The notes: generated by a model from the sequence alone, not told the origin. DNA of 64,000 nucleotides from Deltaproteobacteria bacterium (GCA_016713535.1 JADJOY010000039.1:81966-145965); one strand, 5' to 3'. Shown: positions 8,120-17,922, counted from the stretch's first letter. Translations and numbers: made by a program.

Positions 8120-8986
8120 TCACCCGGACTGCTCGCTCCGGTCGGCGGCGGCGACGAGTCGGCAGGACTCCTCCACCGCTCGAGCCCGGCGCTCCTCGGC
8201 CCGGAAGCGCGGCTGGCGAAGGGCCAGGTCGGCGAAATCCACGGCGTGGCCATCGAACTCCGGTCCCTCGACGCACGCGAACCGCATGCGGCCGCCGACC
8301 AGCACGCGGCACGAGCCGCACATCCCGGTGCCGTCCACCATGATCGGGTTGAGGCTGACGATCGTGGGAACCGCTACCGCGCGTGTCAGCTCGGCGCACG
8401 CGCGCATCATCGCGAGCGGACCGATCGCCACCACCCGCTCGCCACAGCTCGAGTCGGCGATGCGCCGCGCAAGCACGTCGGTCACCCGCCCTCGCTCACC
8501 GCGGGTGCCATCCTCGGTGACCACGATCAGCTCGTCGCCGGCCGCGGCGAACCGATCTTCCCAGAATACTCGCGCGCGCGAGCGGAAGCCGACCACCGCC
8601 GTGACCCGTGCGCCGGCCGCGCGGAACGCCTTCACCTGCGGGTAGAGCGGCGCCACGCCGAGTCCTCCACCGACCAGGGTCACGCGCTCGACGGCCGGGA
8701 TCTCGCTCGGCATCCCGAGGGGGCCGGCGAGCGACTGGAGGGTCGTCCCCTCCGGCGCCGCCATCATCTCGCGCGTGCTCTTCCCCGCGGCGAGCACCAC
8801 CAGCGTGACGACGCCGCGGGCGGTGTCGAAGTCGGCCAGCGTGAGGGGGATGCGTTCCGAGCCCCCGTGGAGCCGCACCATCACGAACTGCCCGGGATGT
8901 GCGGCACGCGCCAGCGCGTCCGCCTCGACCTCCCACTCGAAGGTGTCGGCGGTGAGCTGGACGCGGCGGAGGATCCGCCCGGTCAT
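8120..8986 (-). CDS. nfnA: NfnA-type subunit: FAD/NAD-binding ferredoxin-NADP+ reductase-like protein with [2Fe-2S]
   Basis: 288 residues from an ATG preceded by GAGGG. An FAD-binding beta-barrel (HPGQFVMVRLH, RIPLTLADFD) comes first, then an NAD site (LVGGGLGVAPLYP). A C-terminal [2Fe-2S] cluster follows (GTGMCGSCRV .. FACVEGPEFDGH). This matches NfnA/SudB/DHOD electron-transfer proteins and the small subunit of NADH-dependent ferredoxin:NADP+ oxidoreductase. With nfnB at 3213 on the same strand it would complete the bifurcating complex, although an opposite-strand three-gene cassette lies between them. The PhyH-like gene ends 44 bases upstream in the same direction. Confidence 0.85.
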   Translation of the reverse strand: MTGRILRRVQLTADTFEWEVEADALARAAHPGQFVMVRLHGGSERIPLTLADFDTARGVVTLVVLAAGKSTREMMAAPEGTTLQSLAGPLGMPSEIPAVERVTLVGGGLGVAPLYPQVKAFRAAGARVTAVVGFRSRARVFWEDRFAAAGDELIVVTEDGTRGERGRVTDVLARRIADSSCGERVVAIGPLAMMRACAELTRAVAVPTIVSLNPIMVDGTGMCGSCRVLVGGRMRFACVEGPEFDGHAVDFADLALRQPRFRAEERRARAVEESCRLVAAADRSEQSG

Positions 8987-9030
8987 GGCGCCCTCGACGG
9001 GGCGGGGGCCGGAGTCGGCCCCAGAAACGG

Positions 9031-10116
9031 TCAGTAACCCATGAGGCCGCGCTTGGGCCGCTCCATGAGATGGGACTGCGTACCATCGAACTTGGGCACC
9101 ACGCAGCTGTTCGGACCGCCCTGCGTACCGTGGACGATCACCGGAAACCGATCCGCTTGCATCGTCATGACGGGGCTCGCGTAACCGAACGTGATCGCGC
9201 CGCGGCGGTTCTGGGTGGTGTTCCCGGGCGCGACGTGGATGAGGTCCTCGCGGAAGATGTAGAACTCGCCGGGCTTGCACACCATCGGCACCTTCTTCAT
9301 CGGTACCCGCATCACGTTCTCGACCGTGCACTTGTTCACGTTCGGGCCCACGTACGGCGTGAAGAACTCCTGCTCGGCGCGGGTCAGCCCGCTGAGTGGC
9401 GGCGCGCGGAAGGTGTTCGGCCTCGTGGCGCTGAACAAGCTCACCGCGGCGCGTCCGATGCGCTGCATCCAGCCGAACGCCCGCAGCAGCACGCACAGCA
9501 TCGCCCACTGGGACCGCGAGAACTTCCAGCGCCCGAGCTGGAAGTGCTGGAGGTTGTATTCCTCGAGGAAGTCCTTGGTCGGGTACATCGCGAGGTCGAC
9601 GGGCGGCGTGCGCGGCTCACGCTCTCGGTCCCACTGCACGTACCAGGTGCCCGGAAACGCCCACAGGCACCCGCTCTCGGGCGTCGCTTCGTCGAGCGCC
9701 ACCCAGATCGCGAGCACCGGCACCGGCTTCACCGGCCCGGGCACGGTCGGCCAGGTCTGATCGATGCGACCGTCGCGATGAACGCCGGTCGCGGGTGCCC
9801 CCGGCTGCTTCGAGAACGTCCACGCGCGCCACAGCAACACGTCGTTGCCGAGGATGTCCGCGAGCCGCTCGACCACGTTCGGGTGCGAGGCGATCTTGTA
9901 CACCGGCTCGCTCACCATGTGCGCATCCATCGTGAGGTTCGCCCAGGGCGGACCTTTGGGGTCGTCGAGGATGCCTTTCAGCTGATCGCGCAGTCCCGCC
10001 ATCTCCTCGGGCGTGCAGAGCTGGTACGGGCCGATCCAACCATCCCTGTGGAACTGTTCGAGCTCGGCCTGACTCAGCACCAGCGGGCCATTGGTTGCGC
10101 GATCGTGATTGCACAT
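9031..10116 (-). CDS. Phytanoyl-CoA dioxygenase (PhyH) family Fe(II)/2-oxoglutarate oxygenase
   Basis: 361 residues. The start at 10116 has GGAGGAGA 8 bases upstream. The PhyH fold is indicated by an N-terminal helix bundle (LSQAELEQFHRDGWIGP), the HxD iron site in GVHRDGRIDQTW, an acidic substrate loop (LDEATPESGCLWAFPGTW) and the distal His/Arg region (REDLIHVAPGNTTQNRRGAITFGY). Such enzymes hydroxylate lipids or small secondary metabolites using 2-oxoglutarate. The substrate cannot be named. Its place between hypF and nfnA on the same strand may be simple operon read-through rather than a functional link. Confidence 0.8.
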   Translation of the reverse strand: MCNHDRATNGPLVLSQAELEQFHRDGWIGPYQLCTPEEMAGLRDQLKGILDDPKGPPWANLTMDAHMVSEPVYKIASHPNVVERLADILGNDVLLWRAWTFSKQPGAPATGVHRDGRIDQTWPTVPGPVKPVPVLAIWVALDEATPESGCLWAFPGTWYVQWDREREPRTPPVDLAMYPTKDFLEEYNLQHFQLGRWKFSRSQWAMLCVLLRAFGWMQRIGRAAVSLFSATRPNTFRAPPLSGLTRAEQEFFTPYVGPNVNKCTVENVMRVPMKKVPMVCKPGEFYIFREDLIHVAPGNTTQNRRGAITFGYASPVMTMQADRFPVIVHGTQGGPNSCVVPKFDGTQSHLMERPKRGLMGY

Positions 10117-10185
10117 GTGTGTCTCTCCTCCGCGTGGACGCACCTATCCCCCGGGCGCCCAACCGCAAGCTCGATGCCACGCGGA

Positions 10186-12560
10186 TCAGCGAACGCCGCT
10201 GCCGCGGAGGTCCTCGCCGTTCCACGTCGCGAGCCGCGCGCTCGCGACCGCCGCCTGGCCGACCGCGAGCCCGGCATCGGTGGCCGGGACGTGCTCGGCG
10301 AGGTGCACCACCAAGCCGCGCGATTCGAGACGATTTCGTAACGATTCCACGAGAATCGCATTCGATGCACAGCCACCCGAGAGAGCGACGTTATGGACGC
10401 CGGTCCAGCGTGCCAAGCGCACGGTCGCACGCGCGAGGTGGCCCGCGAGACCGAGATGGAATGCGAGTGCCGTGTGACCCGGGTCACGACCCGCTCGGAT
10501 GCTCGCCACCACCTCGCGCACCAGCGAGAGCGTGTCGACGATCGCACTCGGTATCATCGGATCCCCGTCGGCGTCACGGTCCGGTGACGGCTCTCCGCCG
10601 CCAAGGGCGGCGTCGTTTCCGGCCGGCGCCGCCAGCGCGCGACGTGCCAGCGCCTCCACGAGCACGCCCCCACGCCCTTCCTCAGCGCGCTCGGTGACCA
10701 GTCCCAGCAACGCCGCGACCGCGTCGAAGAGGCGCGCGCACGAGGACGTGCGTGGCGCGGCGGGTCCCCCGGCGCGCGCCAATCCACGCGCCCTGTCCAG
10801 CCGCTCCCGACCGACGAGGTTCACGAGGCCGAGCTCGTCCGCGAGATCGGCTCCCGGGAACGCGGCCTCCAGCGCCGCCACCGCCATCCGCCACGGCTCG
10901 CGCGTGGCGGCGACCGCGCCACCGGGCATCGCCACGAGGGAGAGCCGCGCGAGTCGCCGGACCTCGTTCACTCCGCCCACGAGGATCTCGCCGCCCCACG
11001 CGGTACCGTCCAGCCCGAGCCCAGGCCCGTCCAGCACGACACCGAGGGCGGGACCACGCGTGGCTCGGTCGACCAGGCACGACGCGAAGTGAGCATGGTG
11101 ATGCTGGACGGCGATCATCGGTAGGCCCAGCGACCGGGCCGCGCGCGAGCTCGCGCAGCCGTCGTCGAGATCGTGTGCGACGACGTCGGGCCACAGGTCG
11201 AGAAGCCGCGCGTGGTGAGTCACGGTGGCAACGAGCTCGTCGACCGCCGCCGGATGATCGAGGTCGCCGACGTGCGGCAGCAGGTGGACCCGGCCGTGGC
11301 CGGCGATGGCGGGCGCGTTCTTGCGATCACCCCCGATCGCGAGCACGGTCGGTCCGTTCGCGAGCGGGAGCGAGAGCGGCGCCGAGCCCCGTGACAGCCG
11401 GAGCGGACGCAACCGTCCGGCGATCGGCCGGAGAACCGGATCGTGATTGCGCCGCGCGATCGGCCGATCGTGGACCAGGAACGCGTCGGCCACCGCGCCG
11501 AGCCGCTCGACCGCCTCGCGATCGTCCGTCACCACCGGCCAGCCCGCGAGGTCTGCGGTGGTCGACACCAGCGCCGGGATCCGGCTCTCCGCGAGCAGCA
11601 GCACCTGCATCGGCGTGCTCGGCAGCATCAATCCCACCTCGTCGAGTCCGGGCGCGACGGCATCGGCGAGGGGGCCGCCGACGCGCGCGCAACGACGATC
11701 GGGCGCATCGCGCCGGTGAGCGCCTCGGCGTGCTCGCCGACCTCCACCAGCGCTCGCGCCGCATCCAGGTCCGCGACCAGCACCGACAGCGGCTCCTCGG
11801 GCCGCGCCTTGCGTGCACGCAATCGCTCCACGGTCTCGGCGCGGCTCGCGTCCGCGATCACCTGGTATCCGCCGTATCCCTTGACGGCGAGGATCGCGCC
11901 ACGGCTCAGCAACCCCGCCGCGGCGCGCACCGGATCGTCGGCTCGACGCGCCCGCCCGAACGGCGCAGCGCCTCCGGGCGCCATGATCAGCCGCAGGCGT
12001 GGGCCACATGCCGGGCACGCCACGTTCTGAGCGTGAAAACGACGGTCCCGGGGATCACGCACCTCGCTCTCGCAGGCCGCGCACGGCGCGAACCGGAACA
12101 TCGAGGTGCGTTCGCGATCGTACGGTAGGTCGAGGAGCACGGACGCACGCGGCCCACACGCCGCGCAATGGGTGAACGGGTACCGGAAGCGGCGATCGGC
12201 GGGATCGAGCATCTCGCGCCGACACTCGCCGCACATCGGCCAGTCGGGCGGGATCGAGGCACCAGCGCTCTCGAGCGCGCTGGTGAGGATCCGGAAATCG
12301 CGCTCCAGCCCGGGTGGCCGGATCGTCGCCGCGAGCGCGTCGATTCGCGCGCCGACCGGAAGCGACCCTCCGAGCGCCTGCGTGAAGGCCTCGGCGTCCT
12401 CTCGAAGTCCCTGGATCTCGATGTCGAGGACGGCACCGCGGTTGCGCACGAACCCGGAGAGGTGGTGCGCCACGGCCAGGCGGTGAACGTAGGCGCGCAG
12501 GCCCACGCCCTGGACCAGCCCCTGCATTTCCAGGCGACGCCGGGTGCGCAGCGTGGTCAT
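10186..12560 (-). CDS. hypF: HypF, carbamoyltransferase for [NiFe]-hydrogenase CN ligand synthesis (frameshifted)
   Basis: About 791 residues after one indel correction, the usual HypF length. Domains in order are an N-terminal acylphosphatase (LEMQGLVQGVGLRAYVHRLA), two zinc-finger pairs (CGECRREM / HCAACGP and CAACESEV / ACPACGP), a YrdC-like domain (ILAVKGYGGYQVIAD) and a Kae1-like domain with the HHHAH motif and GGCASN. HypF makes carbamoyl-adenylate and transfers the carbamoyl group to HypE for the cyanide ligands of the NiFe centre. The frame breaks near 11680-11695 in a GCGCGCGC run. The ATG overlaps the upstream protease-domain stop (ATGA), tying it to the hydrogenase operon. hypA-E are not in the window. 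Confidence 0.9.
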
Positions 12561-14342
12561 TCGGCCCCCGTCCGAAGCCCGAGCAGCGCTTCGACCGCCG
12601 ACACCACGGCTTCGGCCCATCCCACGAGTGCCGTGTCGTCCACGTCCCCGACGCCGACGTGAACACCGACGAACCACGCTTCCGCGGGAATCCGCTCGAG
12701 AGCGCCCGCGAGCCGCACCGCGTCGACGACCCCGAGCCCGTGCGAAGAGAAGGGCGCCACGGCGTGGACTCCGACCTCGAGGCTCCGCAACGGACAGGTC
12801 ACGATCCGTCCGGTGGGCTCGCCGCGAACGGTGTCGACGACCACCACGCGCTTCACTCCCCGGAGCTGCTCGGCGAGATCCATCGCCGGCGCCATGACCG
12901 GTACGACCTCGACGCTCCCCCGCCGCGCCGTGGTTCGCGCCGCAAGGCGCTCCGCGACCATGAGTCCGAGCCGGTCCGCGCCGTGATCACTTCCCACGCA
13001 CAGCACTCGCGTGGTCGCGATCTCCACCACCGGCGTGGCAGGCGAATCCAGGTGCTCGACGGTGAGCCGGACGAAGTGGGTCGCGCAGCTGATGCAAGGA
13101 TCGTAGTTGCGGATCGCGACCTCGCACGCGTGGGTCGCCTCGGCGATCGGCAGGTCCACGATCCGGGGCGCCAGATCGCGCAGGTCGTCCTCGATGGTCG
13201 CCTGGTTCTGGGAGGTGGGTGGCACGATGCGCGCGCACACCACCAGGCCACGCTCGTCGAGCTCGAAGCGATGGAAGAGCGTCCCGCGGGGCGCCTCGGT
13301 CGCCGCGCAGCCCACCCCCGCACGCACCTCGGTCGCGACGAACGCGTGCTCGGGCGGGCGGTACGAGCGCGCGATCCGGGCGGCCTCGTCGATCGCGTAG
13401 AGGGTCTCGATGCCGCGCGCGATCACGCCCTGCGCGGGATCGGCCCGCGCGGGGTCGAAGCCGAGCGCACGTGCAGCGCCGGCGAGCTCACCGTCGAGAC
13501 GATCGAGGTTGAGGGCGAGGCGCGCGATCGGTCCCACCAGATAGGCGCCGCGGCCGCGGATCCGCGCGTGGAGCGCGGTCGAATGCGGCACCTGGACCTC
13601 CTCGAAGGTCCCCTCCCAGTCCTCGACCGCCACGTCGAGCCCGCCGGTCGACACGATCCGCCCTTCGTTGAGCGGATATTCGTCCGGATGCCTGAGCGAC
13701 ACGCGCTCGACCTCGAGCGGCCGCGACCGGCGCTCGAAGGTGCCGATCCAGGCGAGGCTCGCGCGCCTGCTCCCGCGCGCGCTCGAGCTCGTCGGCGAGC
13801 ACCGCCATCTCGGCGCGCGTGGGCACGCGGGTGAAGCCGCCCGGGCGCGCCGATACGGGATGGATCGCGCGGCCGCCGAGCAGCTCGAGAATGCGGTTCC
13901 CGACACGCCGCAACGCGAAGGCGCGCTCCACGTCCGCGCGGCACGCCGCGGCGAGCTCGACGACGCTCGGGACCCCGAAGGCGTCCGGCGCCGCGAGCAT
14001 GGCCACGTGTAGCACGTGACTCTCGATCCACTCGCCACAGTAGAAGAGCCGCCGGAGCTCACGGATCTCGCGAGGCGGCGTGACGCCCAGGATCGACTCG
14101 ATCGCGTGCAGTGCGCTCATCTGGTAGGCGACCGGGCAGATCCCGCAGATCCGTGCCACCAGGTCGGCCACCTCCAGGTAGCTGCGACCCCGCAGAAACG
14201 CCTCGAAGAAGCGCGGTGGCTCGAAGATCTCGAGCCGAACCTCGGTGACGCGCCCGCCGTCCACGGTGACGTGGACCGCGCCCTCGCCCTCGACCCGCGC
14301 GAGCGTGTCAACGCGGATGGTGCGCGTCTGGCCCGAGGCCAT
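12557..14342 (-). CDS. hydA: Group 3b [NiFe] hydrogenase alpha (large) subunit read through into its maturation protease (frameshifted)
   Basis: About 594 residues after one indel correction. The large subunit (about 1-430) has the L1 motif RVEGEGAVH near residue 16, RICGICP with NiFe ligands Cys66/Cys69, and the terminal DPCISCATH near 414-422. No stop codon follows. The frame continues through about 15 residues into a HycI/HyaD-type endopeptidase (about 435-594) with VLCVGSDHGADRLG, VVVVDTVRG and SSHGLG, carrying the expected nickel-sensing Asp/Asp/His. This is normally a separate protein that trims the tail after DPCxxCxxH. The alpha frame breaks near 13760-13770 in a GCGCGC run. The gene overlaps hydD by 35 bases and hypF by 4. 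Whether the fusion is real or caused by a lost stop cannot be settled here. Confidence 0.85.
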
Positions 14343-15111
14343 CGGCGGTCTCCCGGAAGGGGCCGAGCGCCCCGGTGATGCCGCGGAAGCGGCGCGCCAG
14401 CTCGTCGGGCGGGATTCCCATCGTCCGGTAGCGATGCGCCAGCGCGCGCGGCTCCGCGCCTGCACATGGCCCGAAGCACCCGTAGCAGTCGCGTCGCATG
14501 GACGGGCAGAGCGCGCCACAGCCGGAGCGCGTCACCGGCCCGAGGCACGGCAAGCCACGTGTCACCACCACGCACACGCGCCCCAGACGTTTGCAGTCGA
14601 GGCACACGTCGTGCTCGGCGAGCCGCGGCGTCGCGCCCGCGAGGAGCTGGGTCACGAACTGCACGAGCTCCGCGCCATCGATCGGACAGCCCGAGATCTC
14701 GAAGTCGACCTTGACGTGCTCCGCGATCGGCGTCGACGTCGAGAGCGCCTCGATCCACTCCGGGCGCGGGTACACCGCGCGCGCCATCTCCTCGACGTCG
14801 GCCCAGTTGCGCAGCGCCTGGATCCCGCCCGCGGTCGCGCACGCCCCGATGGTCACCAGCACCCGCGACGAGCGCCGGATCGCGAGGAGGCGCTCGACGT
14901 CACGCGCCGAGGTCACGCTTCCCTCGACGAAGCTCACGTCGTACGGGCCCGGTTGGACCTGACTCGAGGCCTCGAGGAAGTGCGCGATCTCGACCCGGCC
15001 CGCGAGCGCGAGCAGGCGCTCCTCGAGGTTGAGGAAGACCACCTGGCAGCCGTCGCAGGAGGCCAGCTTGAACACCGCGACACGCGGTCGGCTCGCGGGC
15101 GCCGCGGACAT
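14308..15111 (-). CDS. hydD: Group 3b [NiFe] hydrogenase delta (small) subunit
   Basis: 267 residues. The proximal-cluster site is SCDGCQ (Cys19/22) with IGACAT and ISGCPIDG. The C-terminal half carries eight further cysteines (CLDCKRLGRVC, GLPCLGP, SGCGALCPS, DCYGCFGPC) for two more [4Fe-4S] clusters. No Tat signal is present, so the enzyme is cytoplasmic, as expected for group 3. It relays electrons between the NiFe site of HydA and the flavin subunit HydG. The start ATG shares one base with the hydG stop (TGATG), showing tight coupling in the beta-gamma-delta-alpha order typical of sulfhydrogenase operons. Confidence 0.9.
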   Translation of the reverse strand: MSAAPASRPRVAVFKLASCDGCQVVFLNLEERLLALAGRVEIAHFLEASSQVQPGPYDVSFVEGSVTSARDVERLLAIRRSSRVLVTIGACATAGGIQALRNWADVEEMARAVYPRPEWIEALSTSTPIAEHVKVDFEISGCPIDGAELVQFVTQLLAGATPRLAEHDVCLDCKRLGRVCVVVTRGLPCLGPVTRSGCGALCPSMRRDCYGCFGPCAGAEPRALAHRYRTMGIPPDELARRFRGITGALGPFRETADGLGPDAHHPR

Positions 15112-15941
15112 CAGAAGCCCGCCGCGCCGAACCAGCGGCGCACCGCCGGATACGGCAGGATCGGGCCGTCCTTGCACACGAACTTCCCACCGAGCTGGCA
15201 GTGGCCGCAGTGGCCCACGCCGCAGCGCATGTTGCGCTCGAGCGACAGGTAGATCGCCTCCGGCGCGATCCCCGCCGCGACGAGCCTACGGATCGCGAGC
15301 TTCATCATGATCTCGGGACCGCACATGAGCACCGCCGTGCGGGCCGGATCGAGCTCGATCGCGTCGAACAGGTCGAGCGGCACCCCGACGTGGTAGTGCC
15401 AGGTCTTGTCGGGCTGATCGACCGTGAGCAGCACGCGCGTGTCGGGGGTGCGTTTCCAGCGGTCGAAACGCTCTCGATAGAGCAGGTCCTTGGGCGTCTT
15501 CACGCCGTGGACGATCGTGAGTCGGCCGTACGAGGCGCGTCGGCGGATCATGTACTCGATCGCCCCGGTGACGGGCGCGCAACCGAGACCTCCCGTCACC
15601 ACCACCACGTCGTTCCCCGCGATCGCGTCGAGAGGCCAGGGCGACCCGTACGGGCCGCGCAGGCCGAGCACGTCGCCACGCTCCGCGTGATCGAGCAGCC
15701 CGGTGACGCGGCCCACGATCCGCACCGTGTGGTCGAAGCCGTCGAGGTCGGCTGGATCCGAGGAGATCGAGATCGGCACCTCCCCGACCCCGAACACGTA
15801 GAGCATGTTGAACTGCCCCGGCTGGAACCGGTACGCGGACTGGACCTCCGGGTCCACGAACCGCATCCGGAACGTGAAGATGTGCTGCGCGTCGGGGCGC
15901 CGCTCGACGATCCGCGCGGGATGGATCGTGTACGGGTTCAC
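15111..15941 (-). CDS. hydG: Group 3b hydrogenase gamma subunit, FAD/NAD(P)-binding with [2Fe-2S]
   Basis: 276 residues from GTG 15941, which overlaps the hydB stop (GTGA). It has a ferredoxin-NADP reductase fold: FAD site YRFQPGQFNMLYVFG, NAD(P) site VVVVTGGLGCAPVTGAIEYM, and a C-terminal cysteine cluster RCGVGHCGHCQ..FVCKDG for a [2Fe-2S] centre. This diaphorase subunit exchanges electrons with NAD(P)H, making the hydrogenase a reversible H2:NAD(P)+ oxidoreductase. The longer open frame upstream lacks family similarity. Confidence 0.9.
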   Translation of the reverse strand: MNPYTIHPARIVERRPDAQHIFTFRMRFVDPEVQSAYRFQPGQFNMLYVFGVGEVPISISSDPADLDGFDHTVRIVGRVTGLLDHAERGDVLGLRGPYGSPWPLDAIAGNDVVVVTGGLGCAPVTGAIEYMIRRRASYGRLTIVHGVKTPKDLLYRERFDRWKRTPDTRVLLTVDQPDKTWHYHVGVPLDLFDAIELDPARTAVLMCGPEIMMKLAIRRLVAAGIAPEAIYLSLERNMRCGVGHCGHCQLGGKFVCKDGPILPYPAVRRWFGAAGF

Positions 15942-17041
15942 GCGTCCCTCGGCGCCACGCGCAACGCGGCCGCTTCCTCGGTGAGGTCGATCGCCGCGGG
16001 ACACCAGGTGATGCAGCGGCCGCAGCCCACGCACCCCGAACGGCCGAACTGCTCGACCCAACCGGCGAGCTTGTGCGTGAGCCACTGGCGGTACTTCTCG
16101 CGGGTGTGCGGGCGATAGTTCTTGCCGTGGACGTATCCGTGGTCCGGGGTGAAGCAGCTATCCCACGAGCGCGTCCGCTCCGCTCTCTCGCCGTCGAGCG
16201 AGAGGTGGTCGGAGGTCGTCTGGCAGAAGCAGGTCGGGCACACCATCGTGCAGTTCCCACACGCGACGCAGCGCTCGGCGACCTCGTCCCAGCGAGGATG
16301 GTCGAGGTTCGCGTAGAGCGCGTCGGCGAGCCCGGCCGGCTCGAGGGAGCGGCACTGGTCGTACGCGCAACGAGCGAGCGCGGCGCGCTCTTCGGCTTGC
16401 TCGGCGGCGCTCGCCTCGCGCGCCCCCAGCTCGTCGAGCAACACGCGACCACGGGCCGAACTCGCGTGGGCCACGAAGCCGGTCGCGAGCTCGGTGAGCG
16501 CGACGTCGTGGGGGGCCGTCACCTCGGGTCCGTCTCCGAGCGACGCGCAGAAACAGGTCGACGCGGCGCGGGTGCAATTGACGGCGACGAGGAACGCGTC
16601 GCGCCGGCGCGCGCCATAGCGCGGCTCCGGATAGCGTCCTCCGAGGAGCACGCGGTCCTGGATGGCGAGCGCCGCGAGGTCGCACGGTCGGGCGCCGAGG
16701 ACCGCGATCGGCTCTGGCTGCGCGGCGCGGTCCTCGACGTGGAAGGTGCCGACCCCGCGCGCGACGGCGAGCACGGACTCGCTCGGCGCGAGGAAGAGAC
16801 GCTTGAGGCCGCTCGGGCCGTTGGCGACTCCGAACGTCGCACCGCCAGGATCGGCCTCGATCCGGTAACGACCCGGCTCCTGGACGTCACGGAGCGCGCA
16901 CGCCAGCTCGGTCACGTCGTGGATCTCGTCGAAGCCGATCGCACCATCGGCGGACACCGGGCCATACACGGTCCGCCCCCGACGCAGCAGCGCTTCCACG
17001 AGCGCGGCGAGGAGGGAGCGGTCGAGAAAGCGCGTGGGCAT
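15938..17041 (-). CDS. hydB: Group 3b hydrogenase beta subunit, iron-sulfur protein
   Basis: 367 residues. The N-terminal two thirds has conserved Cys patches (LGARPCDLAAL, NCTRAASTCFCASLG). Two ferredoxin-type [4Fe-4S] motifs follow: CVACGNCTMVCPTCFC, and near the C-terminus CVGCGRCITWCP. This matches the beta subunit of sulfhydrogenase I/group 3b enzymes (anaerobic sulfite reductase A-like). It is the first gene of the hydBGDA operon. A sigma-54-type promoter and an inverted repeat lie in the 216 bases upstream. The start is ATG 17041; no good Shine-Dalgarno is visible. Confidence 0.9.
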   Translation of the reverse strand: MPTRFLDRSLLAALVEALLRRGRTVYGPVSADGAIGFDEIHDVTELACALRDVQEPGRYRIEADPGGATFGVANGPSGLKRLFLAPSESVLAVARGVGTFHVEDRAAQPEPIAVLGARPCDLAALAIQDRVLLGGRYPEPRYGARRRDAFLVAVNCTRAASTCFCASLGDGPEVTAPHDVALTELATGFVAHASSARGRVLLDELGAREASAAEQAEERAALARCAYDQCRSLEPAGLADALYANLDHPRWDEVAERCVACGNCTMVCPTCFCQTTSDHLSLDGERAERTRSWDSCFTPDHGYVHGKNYRPHTREKYRQWLTHKLAGWVEQFGRSGCVGCGRCITWCPAAIDLTEEAAALRVAPRDA

Positions 17042-17092
17042 GGCGAACCGCGGAGTTGGCGGAGCTCGAGCCGTCCGCCGACAGTGCGATCG

Positions 17093-17108
17093 TGCAAGCC
17101 ACGCACCG
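17093..17108 (-). promoter_or_regulatory. Candidate sigma-54 promoter of the hydBGDA-hypF operon
   Basis: The minus strand reads CGGTGCG, four bases, TTGCA. The -12 box is a perfect TTGCA. The -24 box has the essential GG and CG but differs from TGGCACG at three positions. GG and GC are exactly 10 bases apart. The start point would be near 17082, about 40 bases before the hydB ATG. In GC-rich DNA a GG-N10-GC match alone is common. The perfect -12 box, the position and the inverted repeat about 100 bases upstream raise the likelihood. Confidence 0.5.
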
Positions 17109-17170
17109 GGCGCGGCGAGCCGTCGCGTACGGCGCCCCCTGCACCGAACCTGCGGCTGGGCGTCACGCAT

Positions 17171-17199
17171 GCGTAACGCCAGCACGTTCCGCGTTACCC
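17171..17199. promoter_or_regulatory. Inverted repeat GTAAC-N15-GTTAC upstream of hydB
   Basis: GTAACGC at 17173-17179 and GCGTTAC at 17191-17197 are exact 7-base inverted arms. The GTAAC-N15-GTTAC spacing is identical to the repeat at 501-527. Its centre (17185) is about 103 bases upstream of the inferred hydB start point, the usual place for a sigma-54 enhancer-binding protein. It lies in the noncoding gap after the TorD-like gene. Confidence 0.5.
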
Positions 17200-17257
17200 T
17201 ACCCCGCCCCTTGCGCTCTCGATTCGCAGGTACCACCCCGAGCGGCGCGCTCGGAGC

Positions 17258-17876
17258 TCAGGAAACCGACCTGCTGCCGAAACCCGTCCCGAACAGCCGC
17301 TGGTCTTCCGCCAGCGTCGCCAGCAGCGCGCGGCCGAGACGCGCGTATCGCGGCGCCGCCTCCAAGGCCGCGAGCTGATGCCCCAGTTCTCCGAGGCAAA
17401 CACCGGCGTGGAGCTCGAGCAGCTTGCCCTGGAGCTCGGCCGCGAGGGCGGCCTCGAGCACCCGGCCGTGACCGAGGTACCGAGCCGTGATGCGGGCGAG
17501 CGCGGCCAAGACCAAGGCCTCGGACGGACGGGTCGCGTCGAGGGGCAAGGCAGCGACCACCGATGCTTCGTGACGGACATCCGCGGCAGCGTCCTTGCAG
17601 ACCATCGAGATCGGGGTGTTCGGATCCGAGGCGAGGGACTCGTACTCGGCCTTCCACGTTCCCGGATCCAGGCTCCAAGATGTCTTCCAGGTCCTCGCTT
17701 CCTTCGGCACCTCCCGCGCGGGCTTCGTTCCTCCAGCGGTCGCGCAGCACGCGCACACGAGCCTCCGTCGGAGGCGCGGTCGTGAGCTCGCCGACCGAGC
17801 CATACACGCCAGCGCGGTGATGGTGGAACGCGGCGAGGTCACGTGGGTTCGAGAGTTGAGAGGCTCGAGATCTCAT
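17258..17876 (-). CDS. Possible TorD-like chaperone (frameshifted), divergent from the response regulator
   Basis: About 206 residues when one surplus base near 17718-17722 (CGCGCGGGAG) is removed. The all-helical reading begins LAAFHHHRAGVYGSVGEL, like the first helix of TorD-family proteins. It continues through RHEASVVAALP, ALARITARYLGHGRVLEA and YARLGRALLATLAED, resembling the later TorD helices. TorD-type proteins chaperone metalloenzyme subunits, which would suit a hydrogenase locus, but they are not usual partners of group 3b enzymes. Family assignment rests on pattern only. The ATG at 17876 lies about 36 bases after a sigma-54-type start point. Coding is better supported than identity. 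Confidence 0.45.
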
Positions 17877-17922
17877 GCAGGGATTCGTTGAATGGAAGTT
17901 GCGGCGTTTCGTATCGCGAGGA

